A stretch of 64,000 nt of DNA from Piscibacillus halophilus. Lineage in GTDB: Bacteria > Bacillota > Bacilli > Bacillales > Alkalibacillaceae. The stretch is from assembly GCF_900110685.1 (NCBI RefSeq), contig NZ_FOES01000006.1:1-64000 (forward strand), written 5' to 3'. Under the pieces are notes generated by a model. The model searched no databases, was not told the DNA's origin, and worked only from the letters and a program-made list of their open reading frames with translations. Both the position numbers and the translations under genes were made by a program. Positions 36,359 through 46,034 of the stretch are shown here, in pieces (the first letter of the stretch is position 1; each line of letters starts with the position of its first letter).

Positions 36359-37381
36359 TCAAATTTTCCCTTGATTGGCTCGTCTTATAATAGGAAACAA
36401 TAAAATCATGGCTAATACGTAAATATTTATAAGACCATATAAGGGGTATAAATAGCTAATCAAATTTGAGAAACCAACAAGCGTAAAGGGAACGGCAGCA
36501 CAAATAATTAATACTCCAACAACGCCTTTACTCCACTTAAAATATTCTTTAACGCGAGCAATAAGACCAAATAAACTCGTAATCGCTGTTGTATAAATGG
36601 CGAACCATAACAAAACAGACATGAAAAAGAACATCTGGATTGGATAACCATTTAAAATCGCAAACAACGGAATTTCATAAAAGAATAACTGATCCGATAC
36701 ATGAATTAAACTGATATTATATAGATACGAGATCACACCTAAAATAAGTCCACTTCCGATACTGGCCACATATATTTCTTTCTTAGTCTTAATTTCCTTC
36801 CCAATGGCTCCAATAACCGCAACGAGTGGGACAACATTCAGTGACGTAAATGGAATGGCTGAAGCCCAATTAGATTGTTCATACAGATTATAAATATATG
36901 GTACATTTTCTCGATATATAAAAATTATCAAAACAACGGCCAAGCCGATGATTAACATAGGTAAAAGAAACCGATTAATCGATACAATGCCATCCATACC
37001 ATAAGGAATAACAGCTAACAATAACACAATCATTAATATAACACCTAAGAAATAAGGCAATTCTAGGATATGAACCGTTGCACCACTACCTGAGATCATG
37101 ACGAATAGCATCGTAAATAAATATAGTAGAACGCCCCAATCATAGAAGTTGGCGAACTTCTTTCCAACTAATGTTTGTAAAACGGGTAAGTAATGTTCTG
37201 TTTTAAGTTCATAACTGATCGTTAATACAACAATACAACTGATGATGAACATCATCATAAATAATAAAATGGCTAGTCCACTTTCATGCCCAAAAAACTC
37301 CCAAATTTCTCGACCGGAGGCATATCCAGCACCAATCATAGTTGCCACAATTAACCCTATCCATTTTAATCCTCCAAGCAT
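36359..37381 (-). CDS. YkvI-family membrane protein
   Basis: A 340-residue protein with ten or so membrane spans. The start GLIVATMIGAGYASGREIWEFFG is the mark of YkvI-like proteins, which belong to the amino acid-polyamine-cation (LeuT-fold) superfamily: an unwound first helix with GAGYASG. It probably transports a small solute, but no substrate is known. It is unrelated in function to its segregation-gene neighbours. AAGGGG stands before the ATG at 37381. Confidence 0.85.
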   Translation of the reverse strand: MLGGLKWIGLIVATMIGAGYASGREIWEFFGHESGLAILLFMMMFIISCIVVLTISYELKTEHYLPVLQTLVGKKFANFYDWGVLLYLFTMLFVMISGSGATVHILELPYFLGVILMIVLLLAVIPYGMDGIVSINRFLLPMLIIGLAVVLIIFIYRENVPYIYNLYEQSNWASAIPFTSLNVVPLVAVIGAIGKEIKTKKEIYVASIGSGLILGVISYLYNISLIHVSDQLFFYEIPLFAILNGYPIQMFFFMSVLLWFAIYTTAITSLFGLIARVKEYFKWSKGVVGVLIICAAVPFTLVGFSNLISYLYPLYGLINIYVLAMILLFPIIRRANQGKI

Positions 37382-37455
37382 CCCTTCAACCCCTTATGTA
37401 TATCTTTAAACGATACGCCATATACTAGTAAAAATATGTACAAGGGGTATGAAGT

Positions 37456-38043
37456 ATGACTTCTATTAACTGTAATCAAAACTCTATGAATCTACATACA
37501 AAGGAGCAGCTTTTTGCTAAAAACTTATTTCATTTTATTCAAAATAATGTTCCTCATGATCAACCTATTATCGTTTTATGCATTGGCACTGATCGATCTA
37601 CGGGTGATAGTCTAGGTCCACTCGTTGGCCACTATTTGAATTATAAGCCACTTATGAAACTTCAAGTCTATGGAACCATTGATGAGCCGGTTCATGCCAA
37701 AAACTTAGAAGAAACAATTTTAAATATTCATAACCAATATGACCACCCTTATATAATTGCAGTCGATGCCGCTTTATCTACCATGCCAAAAGTTAAAACG
37801 GTCGATGTTGGAATCGGTTCTCTTTCGCCTGGTGCAGCAGTCAAAAAAGACCTACCACCTATTGGTGATTTGTATATCAAAGGTTATGTCAATGTAAGTG
37901 GTTTTATGGAGTTCAGTATTTTACAAAACACAAGACTTTCAGTGGTCATGCATATGGCTAAACAAATTGCACAAGCCTTGTATTACGCTGATACTCATTT
38001 AAAACAACAATCCTCTATATTTAAATTAAAAGGAGCCCAATAG
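37456..38043 (+). CDS. yyaC: sporulation protein YyaC (GPR-like fold)
   Basis: A 195-residue DUF1256 protein. Recognisable blocks are IIVLCIGTDRSTGDSLGPLVG near residue 40, VYGTIDEPVHAKNL near 72, and IGDLYIKGYVNVSGFMEF near 137. Its fold is that of the germination protease GPR, with the acidic residues of the active site kept (CIGTDRSTGD, AVDAALS). Made in the mother cell or forespore in B. subtilis; exact target unknown. Only gene on the plus strand between the origin and the accessory region, so it opposes its neighbours. Supports a spore-forming host. Confidence 0.92.
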   Translation: MTSINCNQNSMNLHTKEQLFAKNLFHFIQNNVPHDQPIIVLCIGTDRSTGDSLGPLVGHYLNYKPLMKLQVYGTIDEPVHAKNLEETILNIHNQYDHPYIIAVDAALSTMPKVKTVDVGIGSLSPGAAVKKDLPPIGDLYIKGYVNVSGFMEFSILQNTRLSVVMHMAKQIAQALYYADTHLKQQSSIFKLKGAQ

Positions 38044-38062
38044 ATTTTATTAGGCTCCTTTT
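38028..38062. terminator. bidirectional terminator between yyaC and the ATP-grasp genes
   Basis: AAAAGGAGCC (38028-38037) pairs with GGCTCCTTTT (38053-38062); it overlaps the ends of both convergent genes. Confidence 0.9.
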
Positions 38063-38832
38063 AATTGATTCATAATATGTGTTAAGAATAGTTCCGTTGT
38101 ATTATTAATACCTAAATCGCTTAACATTCTACTTCCAACAACATCTTCAAGCTCGTTAAATATTAACTCTCCTTCATCAGTCAGGAAAAAATCTACCCCC
38201 ACATAATCAGCTTTTAATCCATGTAAAAACTGATGAACTAATTGGTGATGTTCATGGGTGTATTCAAAGATCTCACAAGTGTTATTTTGACTATAGTTAA
38301 ACAATAATCCACCATCATTTTTCCGTATTATAGCCTGGATAATTTGATTATTAATCACATAAAACCTTATATCACCCATTAAATTTGTTAATAAGGTTTG
38401 TTGTATACGATTCTTAAAATCTGAAACCTTTAATTCACTTAACCTTTGAACCCCTTCTCCCCCATGTCCATCAACTGGTTTAGAGATTATTTGATCCTGA
38501 TTCGTCCAATCTAATCGCACTGGAGGATACTTGATGTTTTGCTCCTTAGCATGGCGATAGGCGGCCAATTTATTATTCCCAAGAAGAGTGATTGTTGATT
38601 GATTAAAGACTCTTACATGATTCAATTCTAGTATTAAAGATAAATGATAGTCTCGAGTACGGTTTATAGCAAATTGTATTTGATCATATTTTTCATAACC
38701 ATGCTGATAAAAATCGTCACTAAAGACTAATTCTATTTTCATCCCAAACTGAGCAGCCATATCTTGAATCCATTTGACATAATCACTATTCTTCTTATAA
38801 TCTGCTTTATTATAAATCAATAATCCATTCAT
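38050..38832 (-). CDS. ATP-grasp protein, second of a tandem pair
   Basis: A 260-residue protein with ATP-grasp features: GNNKLAAYRHAKEQNIKYPPV (central lid region), ISKPVDGHGGEGVQRL near residue 116 as glycine-rich nucleotide loop, and metal ligands in VGVDFFLTDEGELIFNELEDVVGSRML near 213-236. It shares the start MNGLLIYN with the upstream gene (MNGWIIYN), so the pair are paralogues. A four-base overlap couples them. ATP-grasp enzymes join an acyl phosphate to an amine or thiol. The substrate is not known; peptide tailing or amino-acid ligation are options. Confidence 0.82.
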   Translation of the reverse strand: MNGLLIYNKADYKKNSDYVKWIQDMAAQFGMKIELVFSDDFYQHGYEKYDQIQFAINRTRDYHLSLILELNHVRVFNQSTITLLGNNKLAAYRHAKEQNIKYPPVRLDWTNQDQIISKPVDGHGGEGVQRLSELKVSDFKNRIQQTLLTNLMGDIRFYVINNQIIQAIIRKNDGGLLFNYSQNNTCEIFEYTHEHHQLVHQFLHGLKADYVGVDFFLTDEGELIFNELEDVVGSRMLSDLGINNTTELFLTHIMNQLKGA

Positions 38833-39716
38833 GGCATTTCACCCACAATATAATCTAATAGCAAACGACTGACATTGACTCCTGACACCTGTTCAAAACT
38901 TAAATAATTCACATTTGAGTTGACCTCACAGACAATAGGTCGATCATCCTCATCAAATAGTAAATCAACTCCACTAAAGTCTAAACCTAATGAACGATGT
39001 GCTTTTAACGCCAATTTCTCTTGTTCTTCAGTTAACTCTACTAACTCTCCTCGTCCGCCCAATGTAATATTGGCACGAAAATCGGTGGCAAACTCCCTTT
39101 TCATTCCGCCTATTACTTGATTACCAATAATCGTCACCCTAATATCTCTTCCAAAAGATGATTTAATTGGTTCTTGTAATATAAAATCCCGACCATCTAA
39201 TTCTTTCATTTTATGAATTAAATCTTCTTTGTTATTAAATTTATATACTTGCATACCAAATGAACCAAATACTTCTTTTAAAATAACTTCAGAGCCTAAT
39301 TCTTCAAATATATAATCGATATACTCACCTGATAGCTCATGCTGATGGAACGTAAAAGGGCCAACGATCGTCTTAGGGACTCGGATAGTATCTTGAGCCA
39401 TCTGTAAGTGCATGTAAGCCTTATGATCACAATTCTCAATCGCTACTCTTCGATTAAATAAGCGATACCCCATCGCTTCTAAATGCTTAGCTAAATAAAT
39501 ATCTTTATCCCAAAAAATGATAAAGTCAGGTTCATTAAGAGACCTAAGACTTTTTAAACCTTGTGTGCCATCAGAATGAAACATTGGCAATAGTTCACTA
39601 TTAGGAATGGCTTCTAATTGAATCCCTTTCTTCTTCGATTCTGCTACTAAGCTTTCAACTAATAGGTGGAACTTTTTAAATTTTAATGCTCCATTATAAA
39701 TGATCCAACCATTCAT
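38829..39716 (-). CDS. RimK-like ATP-grasp ligase, first of a tandem pair
   Basis: A 295-residue RimK/LysX-type ATP-grasp enzyme. The N-terminal preATP domain (MNGWIIYNGALKFKKFHLL) leads to the ATP-binding core: NRRVAIENCDHKAYMHLQ, VILKEVFGSFGMQVYKF as nucleotide loop, GRDIRVTIIGNQVIGGMKRE, and FSGVDLLFDEDDRPIVCEVNSNVN with the metal-binding Glu and Asn near residue 265. It is first in a two-gene unit and 48 bp downstream of the DUF554 gene on the same strand. Relatives add glutamate to proteins or carrier peptides; the substrate here is unknown. Confidence 0.85.
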   Translation of the reverse strand: MNGWIIYNGALKFKKFHLLVESLVAESKKKGIQLEAIPNSELLPMFHSDGTQGLKSLRSLNEPDFIIFWDKDIYLAKHLEAMGYRLFNRRVAIENCDHKAYMHLQMAQDTIRVPKTIVGPFTFHQHELSGEYIDYIFEELGSEVILKEVFGSFGMQVYKFNNKEDLIHKMKELDGRDFILQEPIKSSFGRDIRVTIIGNQVIGGMKREFATDFRANITLGGRGELVELTEEQEKLALKAHRSLGLDFSGVDLLFDEDDRPIVCEVNSNVNYLSFEQVSGVNVSRLLLDYIVGEMP

Positions 39717-39764
39717 ACAATTTTCTCCACCTTTGATCGGAATTTGAGACTAATCATTACCTTA

Positions 39765-40484
39765 TTAGGTTAACCAGCCTTGAATCTGCGTATAAATATA
39801 TAGAACGAATCCAACTGTGACAAGGCTTGGCAAAAGGTTTGCAACTCTTATTTCTGTTATTTTGAGTAAATTTAACCCTATGGCAAAGATTAATAATCCA
39901 CCAGTCGCTGTCATATCTTCTATAAATAAATCTAAGATGTTTTCTGGTAACCATTCATTAATTTGTGTTGCAAAAAGTGCGATCCCACCTTCATATAACA
40001 CAACTGGTATAGCTGAGAACACAACACCAAACCCCATCGTCGTCGTTAACACTAAGGCGACAAACCCATCAATGATAGACTTGGTAAATAGGATACCGTG
40101 ATCCCCTCTTAAACCACTATCTAAAGCTCCAACGACTGCCATCGCACCTATCACAAATATTAATGAAGCCGTCACAAAACCTTCTGCAATTCGAGATTCT
40201 TGACCTGGCTTTTTAAATTTTACTTCTATGTGGGATCCTAGACGATTTAATTTTTCATCTAAATCGATCCCCTCACCAATAATGGCCCCTGAAACTAAGC
40301 TTAATAGTACGACTATAACCCGATCAGATGCAAAGGCCATCGATAAACCAATTAAAATGACAGTTAAGCCAATACCACTCATAATCGTGTCTTTTATTCT
40401 TTCTGGAATCTTAGTAAAAAATAACCCTAACAACGTCCCTATTAATATACAAACCCCGTTAACGATTACCCCTGTTAATGCCAA
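39765..40484 (-). CDS. DUF554 membrane protein (YqgA/YdfK type)
   Basis: A 239-residue protein with about seven spans. Family blocks are GVIVNGVCILIGTLLGLF at the N-terminus, IPERIKDTIMSGIGLTVILIG, EGIDLDEKLNRLG and the conserved SLIFVIGAMAVVGALDSGLRGDHGILFTKSIIDG (read in parts). The open frame reaches a TTG at 40511, but AGGATGG before the TTG at 40484 gives the usual DUF554 start. Thought to be a transporter; substrate unknown. The parS site 2 lies 43 bp upstream. Confidence 0.85.
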   Translation of the reverse strand: MALTGVIVNGVCILIGTLLGLFFTKIPERIKDTIMSGIGLTVILIGLSMAFASDRVIVVLLSLVSGAIIGEGIDLDEKLNRLGSHIEVKFKKPGQESRIAEGFVTASLIFVIGAMAVVGALDSGLRGDHGILFTKSIIDGFVALVLTTTMGFGVVFSAIPVVLYEGGIALFATQINEWLPENILDLFIEDMTATGGLLIFAIGLNLLKITEIRVANLLPSLVTVGFVLYIYTQIQGWLT

Positions 40485-40526
40485 AACGAACCATCCTAAC
40501 TTAATTTTCAAGTATGTAAAATAAAA

Positions 40527-40542
40527 TGTTTCACGTGAAACA
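40527..40542. promoter_or_regulatory. parS: parS site 2
   Basis: TGTTTCACGTGAAACA, identical to sites 1 and 3, in the longer perfect palindrome 40523-40546 (AAAA...TTTT), between spo0J and the DUF554 gene. Confidence 0.95.
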
Positions 40543-40559
40543 TTTTAAAGCTATTTATT

Positions 40560-40588
40560 GTAAAGAAAACTCGCCATGACGGCGAGTT
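40560..40588 (-). terminator. terminator of soj-spo0J
   Basis: ACTCGCC (40569-40575) pairs with GGCGAGT (40581-40587), then TTTTCTTT on the minus strand, directly after the spo0J stop. Confidence 0.85.
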
Positions 40589-40590
40589 CA

Positions 40591-41418
40591 CTACTTACTC
40601 GTTATTAATTCAAGTATTCGGTTCAAATCACTTTGATCAAAATACTCGATTTCGATTTTACCCTTTTTCTTACCTTGTTGGATGTTCACACTCGTCCCAA
40701 AGAAGTCGCGTAATTCTGCTTCTTTGGATGAAATAAAGACATCTTTTTTCGTCGTTTTCTTTTTCTTCTTTTTCTTTTCATTAAGCTGAGTAATAAGTTT
40801 CTCAACTTGGCGAACGTTAAGGTGTTCTTTTCGGATTTTATCAGCAACAAGAAGCATCTCATCTTCTTCTTTAAGAGCTAACAAGGCTCGTCCATGTCCC
40901 ATCGTTAATTCTTTACTATTGATCATAGCTCGAATTTTTTCAGGGAGTGATAACAGGCGCATCATGTTAGCAATGTGCGGGCGACTTTTCCCTAACCTTT
41001 TGGCTAATTCGTCTTGTTTAATGTTTAATTCGTGAATTAATCGTTCATAAGCTTCTGCTTCTTCCATTGGACTTAAATCTTCACGTTGAAGGTTTTCTAG
41101 TAAAGCTAATTCCATCATTTGTTCGTCCGTAAGTTCGCGGACAACTGCTGGAATGGTCTTTAATCCACCTTCTTTTGAAGCACGAAAACGTCTTTCCCCA
41201 ACTACAATTTCAAAGCCTTTAATTGCTTTACGGACAATAATTGGTTGTAATATTCCGTATTGCATGATCGAATCTTTCAGCTCTTCAATTGCATCAGCTT
41301 CGAAGTTTTTTCTAGGTTGGTAAGGGTTTGGACGTATTTGATCAATGGGTAGTTCTTGTACGCTTTCTTCTTCAACTCCAAAAAGCTCTTCTAAACCTTT
41401 ACCCAACCCTCTGGCCAT
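40591..41418 (-). CDS. spo0J: chromosome partitioning CTPase ParB (Spo0J)
   Basis: A 275-residue ParB. N-terminal CTPase/nuclease-like domain: LPIDQIRPNPYQPRKNF, then IVVGERRFRASKEGG with the CTP-contacting GERR. Central HTH: QDELAKRLGKSRPHIANMMRLLSLP. C-terminal dimer helix near residues 235-275. It loads on parS, slides as a clamp and recruits SMC; three perfect parS sites lie within 7.2 kb. MARGLGKGLEELFG at the start promotes Soj ATP hydrolysis. Its start overlaps the end of soj by 20 bp. In B. subtilis it is also needed to relieve Soj inhibition of sporulation. Confidence 0.98.
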   Translation of the reverse strand: MARGLGKGLEELFGVEEESVQELPIDQIRPNPYQPRKNFEADAIEELKDSIMQYGILQPIIVRKAIKGFEIVVGERRFRASKEGGLKTIPAVVRELTDEQMMELALLENLQREDLSPMEEAEAYERLIHELNIKQDELAKRLGKSRPHIANMMRLLSLPEKIRAMINSKELTMGHGRALLALKEEDEMLLVADKIRKEHLNVRQVEKLITQLNEKKKKKKKTTKKDVFISSKEAELRDFFGTSVNIQQGKKKGKIEIEYFDQSDLNRILELITSK

Positions 41419-42172
41419 TTGCCATCACTTCCTTCGCTAACTCGGAATATATTTCTGCACCTTTCGATTTCGGATCATATGTAATGATCGGTTCACCATG
41501 ACTAGGTGCCTCTCCAAGACGTATATTTCTTGGAACAATTGCGTTAAACACTTTATCTTGGAAGTATTTTTTCACTTCTTCAATCACCTGAATACCTAAG
41601 TTTGTTCTTGCATCTAACATTGTTAGTAAAACGCCTTCTATCGTTAGGTCTTGATTTAGACGTTTTTGAACTAATCGAACGGTATTGAGTAACTGACTTA
41701 ACCCTTCAAGCGCATAATATTCACACTGAACAGGGATAATGACACTGTCTGCTGCAGTTAATGCGTTTAAGGTTAGCAATCCTAATGAAGGAGGACAATC
41801 AATAATAATATAATCATAGTCTTCCCGAATATTTTCTAGTGATTTACGTAGTCGTAACTCCCTCGAAATCGTAGGGACTAACTCTATTTCTGAACCAGCT
41901 AATTGAATCGTAGCTGGAATTGCATCTAAATTAGGAATATTTGATGATACACATACTGCTTTTGGATCTTCCTCTTCAATTAAAACATCATATATACACG
42001 AGGACATATCGCCTTTATTTATTCCAATGCCACTTGTTGCATTTCCTTGTGGGTCGATATCAATTAGTAAGACTTTATTACCTTCATTTGCAAGGCATGC
42101 GCTGAGATTCACAGCTGTTGTTGTCTTACCAACTCCACCTTTCTGATTTGCAATGGCAATGACTTTCCCCAT
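41399..42172 (-). CDS. soj: chromosome partitioning ATPase ParA (Soj)
   Basis: A 257-residue deviant-Walker ATPase: IANQKGGVGKTTTAVNLSA (both signature lysines), LLIDIDPQGNATSG and IIIDCPPSLGLLTLNAL. ATP-bound dimers bind DNA and, as monomers, control DnaA at the nearby origin. Length equals that of B. subtilis Soj (253) closely. It is cotranscribed with spo0J downstream; its own terminator-like hairpin upstream (42254-42290) separates it from noc. Confidence 0.98.
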   Translation of the reverse strand: MGKVIAIANQKGGVGKTTTAVNLSACLANEGNKVLLIDIDPQGNATSGIGINKGDMSSCIYDVLIEEEDPKAVCVSSNIPNLDAIPATIQLAGSEIELVPTISRELRLRKSLENIREDYDYIIIDCPPSLGLLTLNALTAADSVIIPVQCEYYALEGLSQLLNTVRLVQKRLNQDLTIEGVLLTMLDARTNLGIQVIEEVKKYFQDKVFNAIVPRNIRLGEAPSHGEPIITYDPKSKGAEIYSELAKEVMANGQRVG

Positions 42173-42253
42173 AATGTCACCTGCCCAATCTAAAAGTTTT
42201 CAATAATATTATTTTATCACGTTAACTATAGAAATGTTAGATAAATATAGTAG

Positions 42254-42290
42254 AAAAAAAGCCCCATCTTCGAAATTAAGATGGGAATCA
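42254..42290 (-). terminator. terminator of noc
   Basis: GCCCCATCTT (42261-42270) pairs with AAGATGGGA (42278-42286); T7 follows on the minus strand. Confidence 0.9.
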
Positions 42291-42303
42291 TAGTTACTTC
42301 TAT

Positions 42304-43155
42304 CTATTTTTTTGGTATTTTTATTTTAATTTCGTAAAAATCATCTGAGTCACTTTCTTCTGTTTCCACATCCATACCTGTGTCTTTAACCATACTCAAG
42401 GACTGTTTAATTGTATTCAAAGCGATTCTTACGTCTTTATTAACCCCTTTAACCTGAGGTTTTTTCTTCTTTTTCGGTTTTTCTTCAGGGTTTAAAATCT
42501 GTTGGACATGTTCTTCAGTTTGTTTAACATTTAAATGTTTATCAATAATAATAGCTAATACTTGTTCTTGTATTTCTGGATCTTTCAAACCTATTAGAGC
42601 ACGAGCGTGTCTCTCCGTAATCTCTTTATTTAGGATCGATTGTTGAACAACACTCGGTAATTTAAGTAATCTTAATTTGTTTGCAATTGTTGATTGGCTT
42701 TTACCTAAGCGCTGTGCAAGTGCTTCTTGAGTTAACCCATGTATTTGTAATAACTGGTCATAAGCTATCGCCTCTTCAATAACCGTTAACTCTTCACGCT
42801 GGAGGTTCTCAATTAAAGCAACTGAAGCCGTTTGCGTGTCTGTCATATCCTTAACAATCGCAGGAATCGTCTCCCACTCTAAGGTTTGAACAGCACGCCA
42901 CCTTCTTTCACCAGCGATGAGTTCATAACCTGACTCACCTTCAAGATTTCTTACGACAATTGGCTGAATCATCCCATGTGTTCGAATGGTTTGAGCTAAT
43001 TCTTCTATTTTTTTGTCGTCGAAAATAGTGCGGGGTTGATACTGATTAGGTTGAATATCTTTGACCGGCAGTTCAACTATTTCGTTGTTATAGTTTTCCT
43101 CGGTTGAATCATTTTTCGGTTCGCTCTTACCGAATAACTTACTTAACGAACTCAT
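42304..43155 (-). CDS. noc: nucleoid occlusion protein Noc
   Basis: A 283-residue ParB paralogue that binds its own dispersed sites and stops division over the nucleoid. N-terminal MSSLSKLFG is the amphipathic membrane-binding helix typical of Noc. The CTPase domain shows [17 protein letters not shown] and [11 protein letters not shown]; the HTH is [25 protein letters not shown]. The GERRWRA and QSTIANKL variants, against GERRFRA and RPHIANMM in Spo0J, separate the two. It lies between rsmG and soj as in B. subtilis, monocistronic with its terminator. Confidence 0.97.
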   Translation of the reverse strand: MSSLSKLFGKSEPKNDSTEENYNNEIVELPVKDIQPNQYQPRTIFDDKKIEELAQTIRTHGMIQPIVVRNLEGESGYELIAGERRWRAVQTLEWETIPAIVKDMTDTQTASVALIENLQREELTVIEEAIAYDQLLQIHGLTQEALAQRLGKSQSTIANKLRLLKLPSVVQQSILNKEITERHARALIGLKDPEIQEQVLAIIIDKHLNVKQTEEHVQQILNPEEKPKKKKKPQVKGVNKDVRIALNTIKQSLSMVKDTGMDVETEESDSDDFYEIKIKIPKK

Positions 43156-43225
43156 TTAGGCACCCACCTTCAAAATTCAATGAATCCATATGGTTTATGT
43201 AATTTTTACATCTTAAAAAATGTAA

Positions 43226-43241
43226 TGTTTCACGTGAAACA
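43226..43241. promoter_or_regulatory. parS: parS site 3
   Basis: TGTTTCACGTGAAACA inside a perfect 32-bp palindrome (43218-43249) between rsmG and noc. On minus it is followed by T6, so it could also end rsmG transcription. Confidence 0.95.
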
Positions 43242-43385
43242 TTACATTTCTATCATTAGTATGACTAGTATATGTTGTGATTCACTATCCCTATTTTACC
43301 ATAAACTTATCATTGGTAGAAGTGAATTTTATAGAATACTAGAGTTAACTTTACGTCAAAATCCTTAAATATACGACAATGTTTT

Positions 43386-44102
43386 TTACTCAATTGGATC
43401 TTTATTTGGCGTACCAGGCTTTCTTGGGTATTTCTTAGGTGTCTTGCGTTTTTTATCGATGATTACAATATTTCGTTCACTATTTTCAATTGGTAAATTA
43501 AATGAATGAATGTCATTCCATTCTCCACCTAACGTTTTAACAGCCAATTCACCTTGTTCTTTTTCTTCCTCAAATTTTGCAGCCTTCATCATGATAAATT
43601 GACCGCCCACTTTTACTAGTGGTAAACATAATTCACTTAATACAGACGTTCTTGCAACAGCGCGAGCCATGACGACATCATAAGTTTCTCTAAACTTTTT
43701 ATTCTTACCAAAGGTCTCAGCTCGATCATGATAAAAAGCTACTCCTGATAAATTGAGTTGATCGGCTAAATGGTTCAAAAATGTAATTCGTTTTTGAAGT
43801 GAATCGACAATGGTTACATTTAAATGTGGGTATGTAATTTTGAGCGGGATTGAAGGAAATCCCGCTCCAGCCCCAACGTCGCACACTTGATCGATTTGAT
43901 TAAAATCGAAATAAAATGCAGCTGAAATCGAATCATAGAAGTGTTTTAAATAAACTTCTTCTCGATTTGTGATGGCTGTTAAATTCATTTTTTGGTTCCA
44001 GTCAACTAAAACCTCATAATAAGTCTCAAACTGTTTAAGTTGTTGGTCTGTTAGTTGAATACCACGATTATTTAATTCATTATAAAAGACTGTTGTATCC
44101 AT
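43386..44102 (-). CDS. rsmG: 16S rRNA guanine-527 N7-methyltransferase
   Basis: A 238-residue SAM-dependent methyltransferase (GidB) that modifies G527 of 16S rRNA; its loss gives low-level streptomycin resistance. Marks: [24 protein letters not shown] at the start, the SAM loop [17 protein letters not shown] near residue 70, [13 protein letters not shown] near 96, and [19 protein letters not shown] near 143. AGAGG is spaced for the ATG at 44102. It follows mnmG by 9 bp. Confidence 0.97.
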   Translation of the reverse strand: MDTTVFYNELNNRGIQLTDQQLKQFETYYEVLVDWNQKMNLTAITNREEVYLKHFYDSISAAFYFDFNQIDQVCDVGAGAGFPSIPLKITYPHLNVTIVDSLQKRITFLNHLADQLNLSGVAFYHDRAETFGKNKKFRETYDVVMARAVARTSVLSELCLPLVKVGGQFIMMKAAKFEEEKEQGELAVKTLGGEWNDIHSFNLPIENSERNIVIIDKKRKTPKKYPRKPGTPNKDPIE

Positions 44103-44111
44103 AAACATCCT

Positions 44112-45998
44112 CTATTCGTTAGAAGCTTTTGATCGAAGTCCTTGTTCAATATACACTAATAAAATGGAAATATCTGATGGGTTTACCCCAGAAATACGAG
44201 AGGCTTGCCCTACTGATAATGGACGTACTTTCTTTAGCTTTTCCTTCGCTTCAGTAGCAATACCTTGAATATCATCATAATCAATATGATCCGGAATACG
44301 TTTGTTTTCCATCTTACGCATTTTTTCAACTTGTTGCATGGATTTTTCGATATACCCTTCATACTTAACGATAATTTCAACCTGTTCTTCTACATCATTT
44401 GGAAGGTCTTCCTCGCTCGGTACAAGTTGTTTAATATGATCATACTTCACTTCTGGACGGCGAAGTAAGTCAGATGCTCTAACACCATCTTTAAGTGGTG
44501 AGCCGCCTAATTTTTCAATTAGTTGTTGTACCTCTTGAGTCGGCTTAATGATATGAGATTTTAGTCGTTTAACCTCAGCTTCAATTAATTGTTTTTTCGT
44601 ATTAAAACGTTCATAACGTTCTTCAGGAATTAAACCATATTGATAACCAAGGTCCGTTAGACGAAGGTCAGCATTATCGTGACGTAGTAATAGACGATAC
44701 TCAGCACGTGATGTTAGTAAACGATAAGGTTCGTTTGTTCCTTTTGTAACTAAGTCATCAATTAAGACACCGATATATGCTTGTGAACGGTCAAGAATTA
44801 ATGATTCTTTGCCGAGTGCTTTTGCAGCTGCATTAATACCCGCCATAATACCTTGACCTGCAGCTTCCTCATAACCAGATGTTCCATTTATTTGACCTGC
44901 TGTGAATAGTCCTTCGACTTTCTTTGTTTCCAGTGTTGGCCATAGTTGAGTTGGAACAATGGCATCATATTCAATGGCATATCCTGCACGCATCATTTCA
45001 GCTTTTTCAAGACCTGGAATGGTCTCAAGTAGACGCTTTTGAACATCTTCAGGTAGAGATGTGGATAGACCTTGAACGTATACTTCTTCTGTATTTCGGC
45101 CTTCTGGTTCTAGGAAAATTTGGTGACGTGGTTTGTCGTTAAAACGTACAATTTTATCTTCAATTGATGGGCAGTATCTCGGCCCTGTACCGCGTTCTGC
45201 ACCTGAATACATCGCTGAACGAGATAGGTTCTCATCAATGATTTGGTGTGTGAATTCACCAGTATACGTTAACCAGCAAGGAATTTGATCTGTAATATAC
45301 TCTGTCGTTTCGTAAGAGAATGCACGTGGCTCTTCATCACCTGGTTGAATTTCTGTTTTAGAATAATCAATCGTATGACTATTAACACGTGGTGGTGTTC
45401 CCGTTTTAAAACGAACGATATCAAAGCCAAGCTCTTCTAGTTGTTCAGACAGCTTAACCGTCGCACGTTGGTTGTTCGGTCCACTTTCGTATTCAATGTC
45501 TCCGATTAATACTTTTCCTCGCATAAACGTACCTGTTGTTACAATCACGGTTGGTGCGTAGTAAGCTGCTTTAGTTTCAGTAAGGACTCCTTTTACAACA
45601 CCATCTTCAACGATTAATTCATCCACCATTCCTTGGCGAAGCGTTAAGTTTTCTTGGTTTTCAATTACTTTTTTCATTTCTTGTTGGTAAAGAACTTTAT
45701 CTGCTTGTGCACGTAATGCACGAACAGCTGGACCTTTACTTGTATTGAGAAGACGCATTTGAATATGCGTTTTATCTATTGTTTTACCCATTTGACCACC
45801 AAGAGCATCGATTTCACGTACAACGACACCTTTGGCTGGTCCACCGACTGATGGGTTACATGGCATAAATGCAATTAAATCAAGGTTAAGGGTCAGCATT
45901 AACGTTTTGGCACCGCGTTTAGCTGAAGCTAATCCAGCTTCGACGCCAGCGTGACCAGCACCAATGACAATGACATCGTATTGGCCTGCATTATACAT
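44112..45998 (-). CDS. mnmG: tRNA uridine-5-carboxymethylaminomethyl modification enzyme MnmG
   Basis: A 628-residue FAD enzyme (GidA) that with MnmE installs the cmnm5 group on U34 of several tRNAs. The FAD Rossmann motif [18 protein letters not shown] lies at the start, then [26 protein letters not shown], the two conserved cysteines (in MPCNPS and GPRYCPS), and [28 protein letters not shown] (read in parts). The C-terminal helical domain binds MnmE. It sits between mnmE and rsmG. TAAGGAGGT precedes the ATG. Confidence 0.98.
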   Translation of the reverse strand: MYNAGQYDVIVIGAGHAGVEAGLASAKRGAKTLMLTLNLDLIAFMPCNPSVGGPAKGVVVREIDALGGQMGKTIDKTHIQMRLLNTSKGPAVRALRAQADKVLYQQEMKKVIENQENLTLRQGMVDELIVEDGVVKGVLTETKAAYYAPTVIVTTGTFMRGKVLIGDIEYESGPNNQRATVKLSEQLEELGFDIVRFKTGTPPRVNSHTIDYSKTEIQPGDEEPRAFSYETTEYITDQIPCWLTYTGEFTHQIIDENLSRSAMYSGAERGTGPRYCPSIEDKIVRFNDKPRHQIFLEPEGRNTEEVYVQGLSTSLPEDVQKRLLETIPGLEKAEMMRAGYAIEYDAIVPTQLWPTLETKKVEGLFTAGQINGTSGYEEAAGQGIMAGINAAAKALGKESLILDRSQAYIGVLIDDLVTKGTNEPYRLLTSRAEYRLLLRHDNADLRLTDLGYQYGLIPEERYERFNTKKQLIEAEVKRLKSHIIKPTQEVQQLIEKLGGSPLKDGVRASDLLRRPEVKYDHIKQLVPSEEDLPNDVEEQVEIIVKYEGYIEKSMQQVEKMRKMENKRIPDHIDYDDIQGIATEAKEKLKKVRPLSVGQASRISGVNPSDISILLVYIEQGLRSKASNE

Positions 45999-46034
45999 CT
46001 TTATTACCTCCTTATAATTTTAATCTTCAACGTT

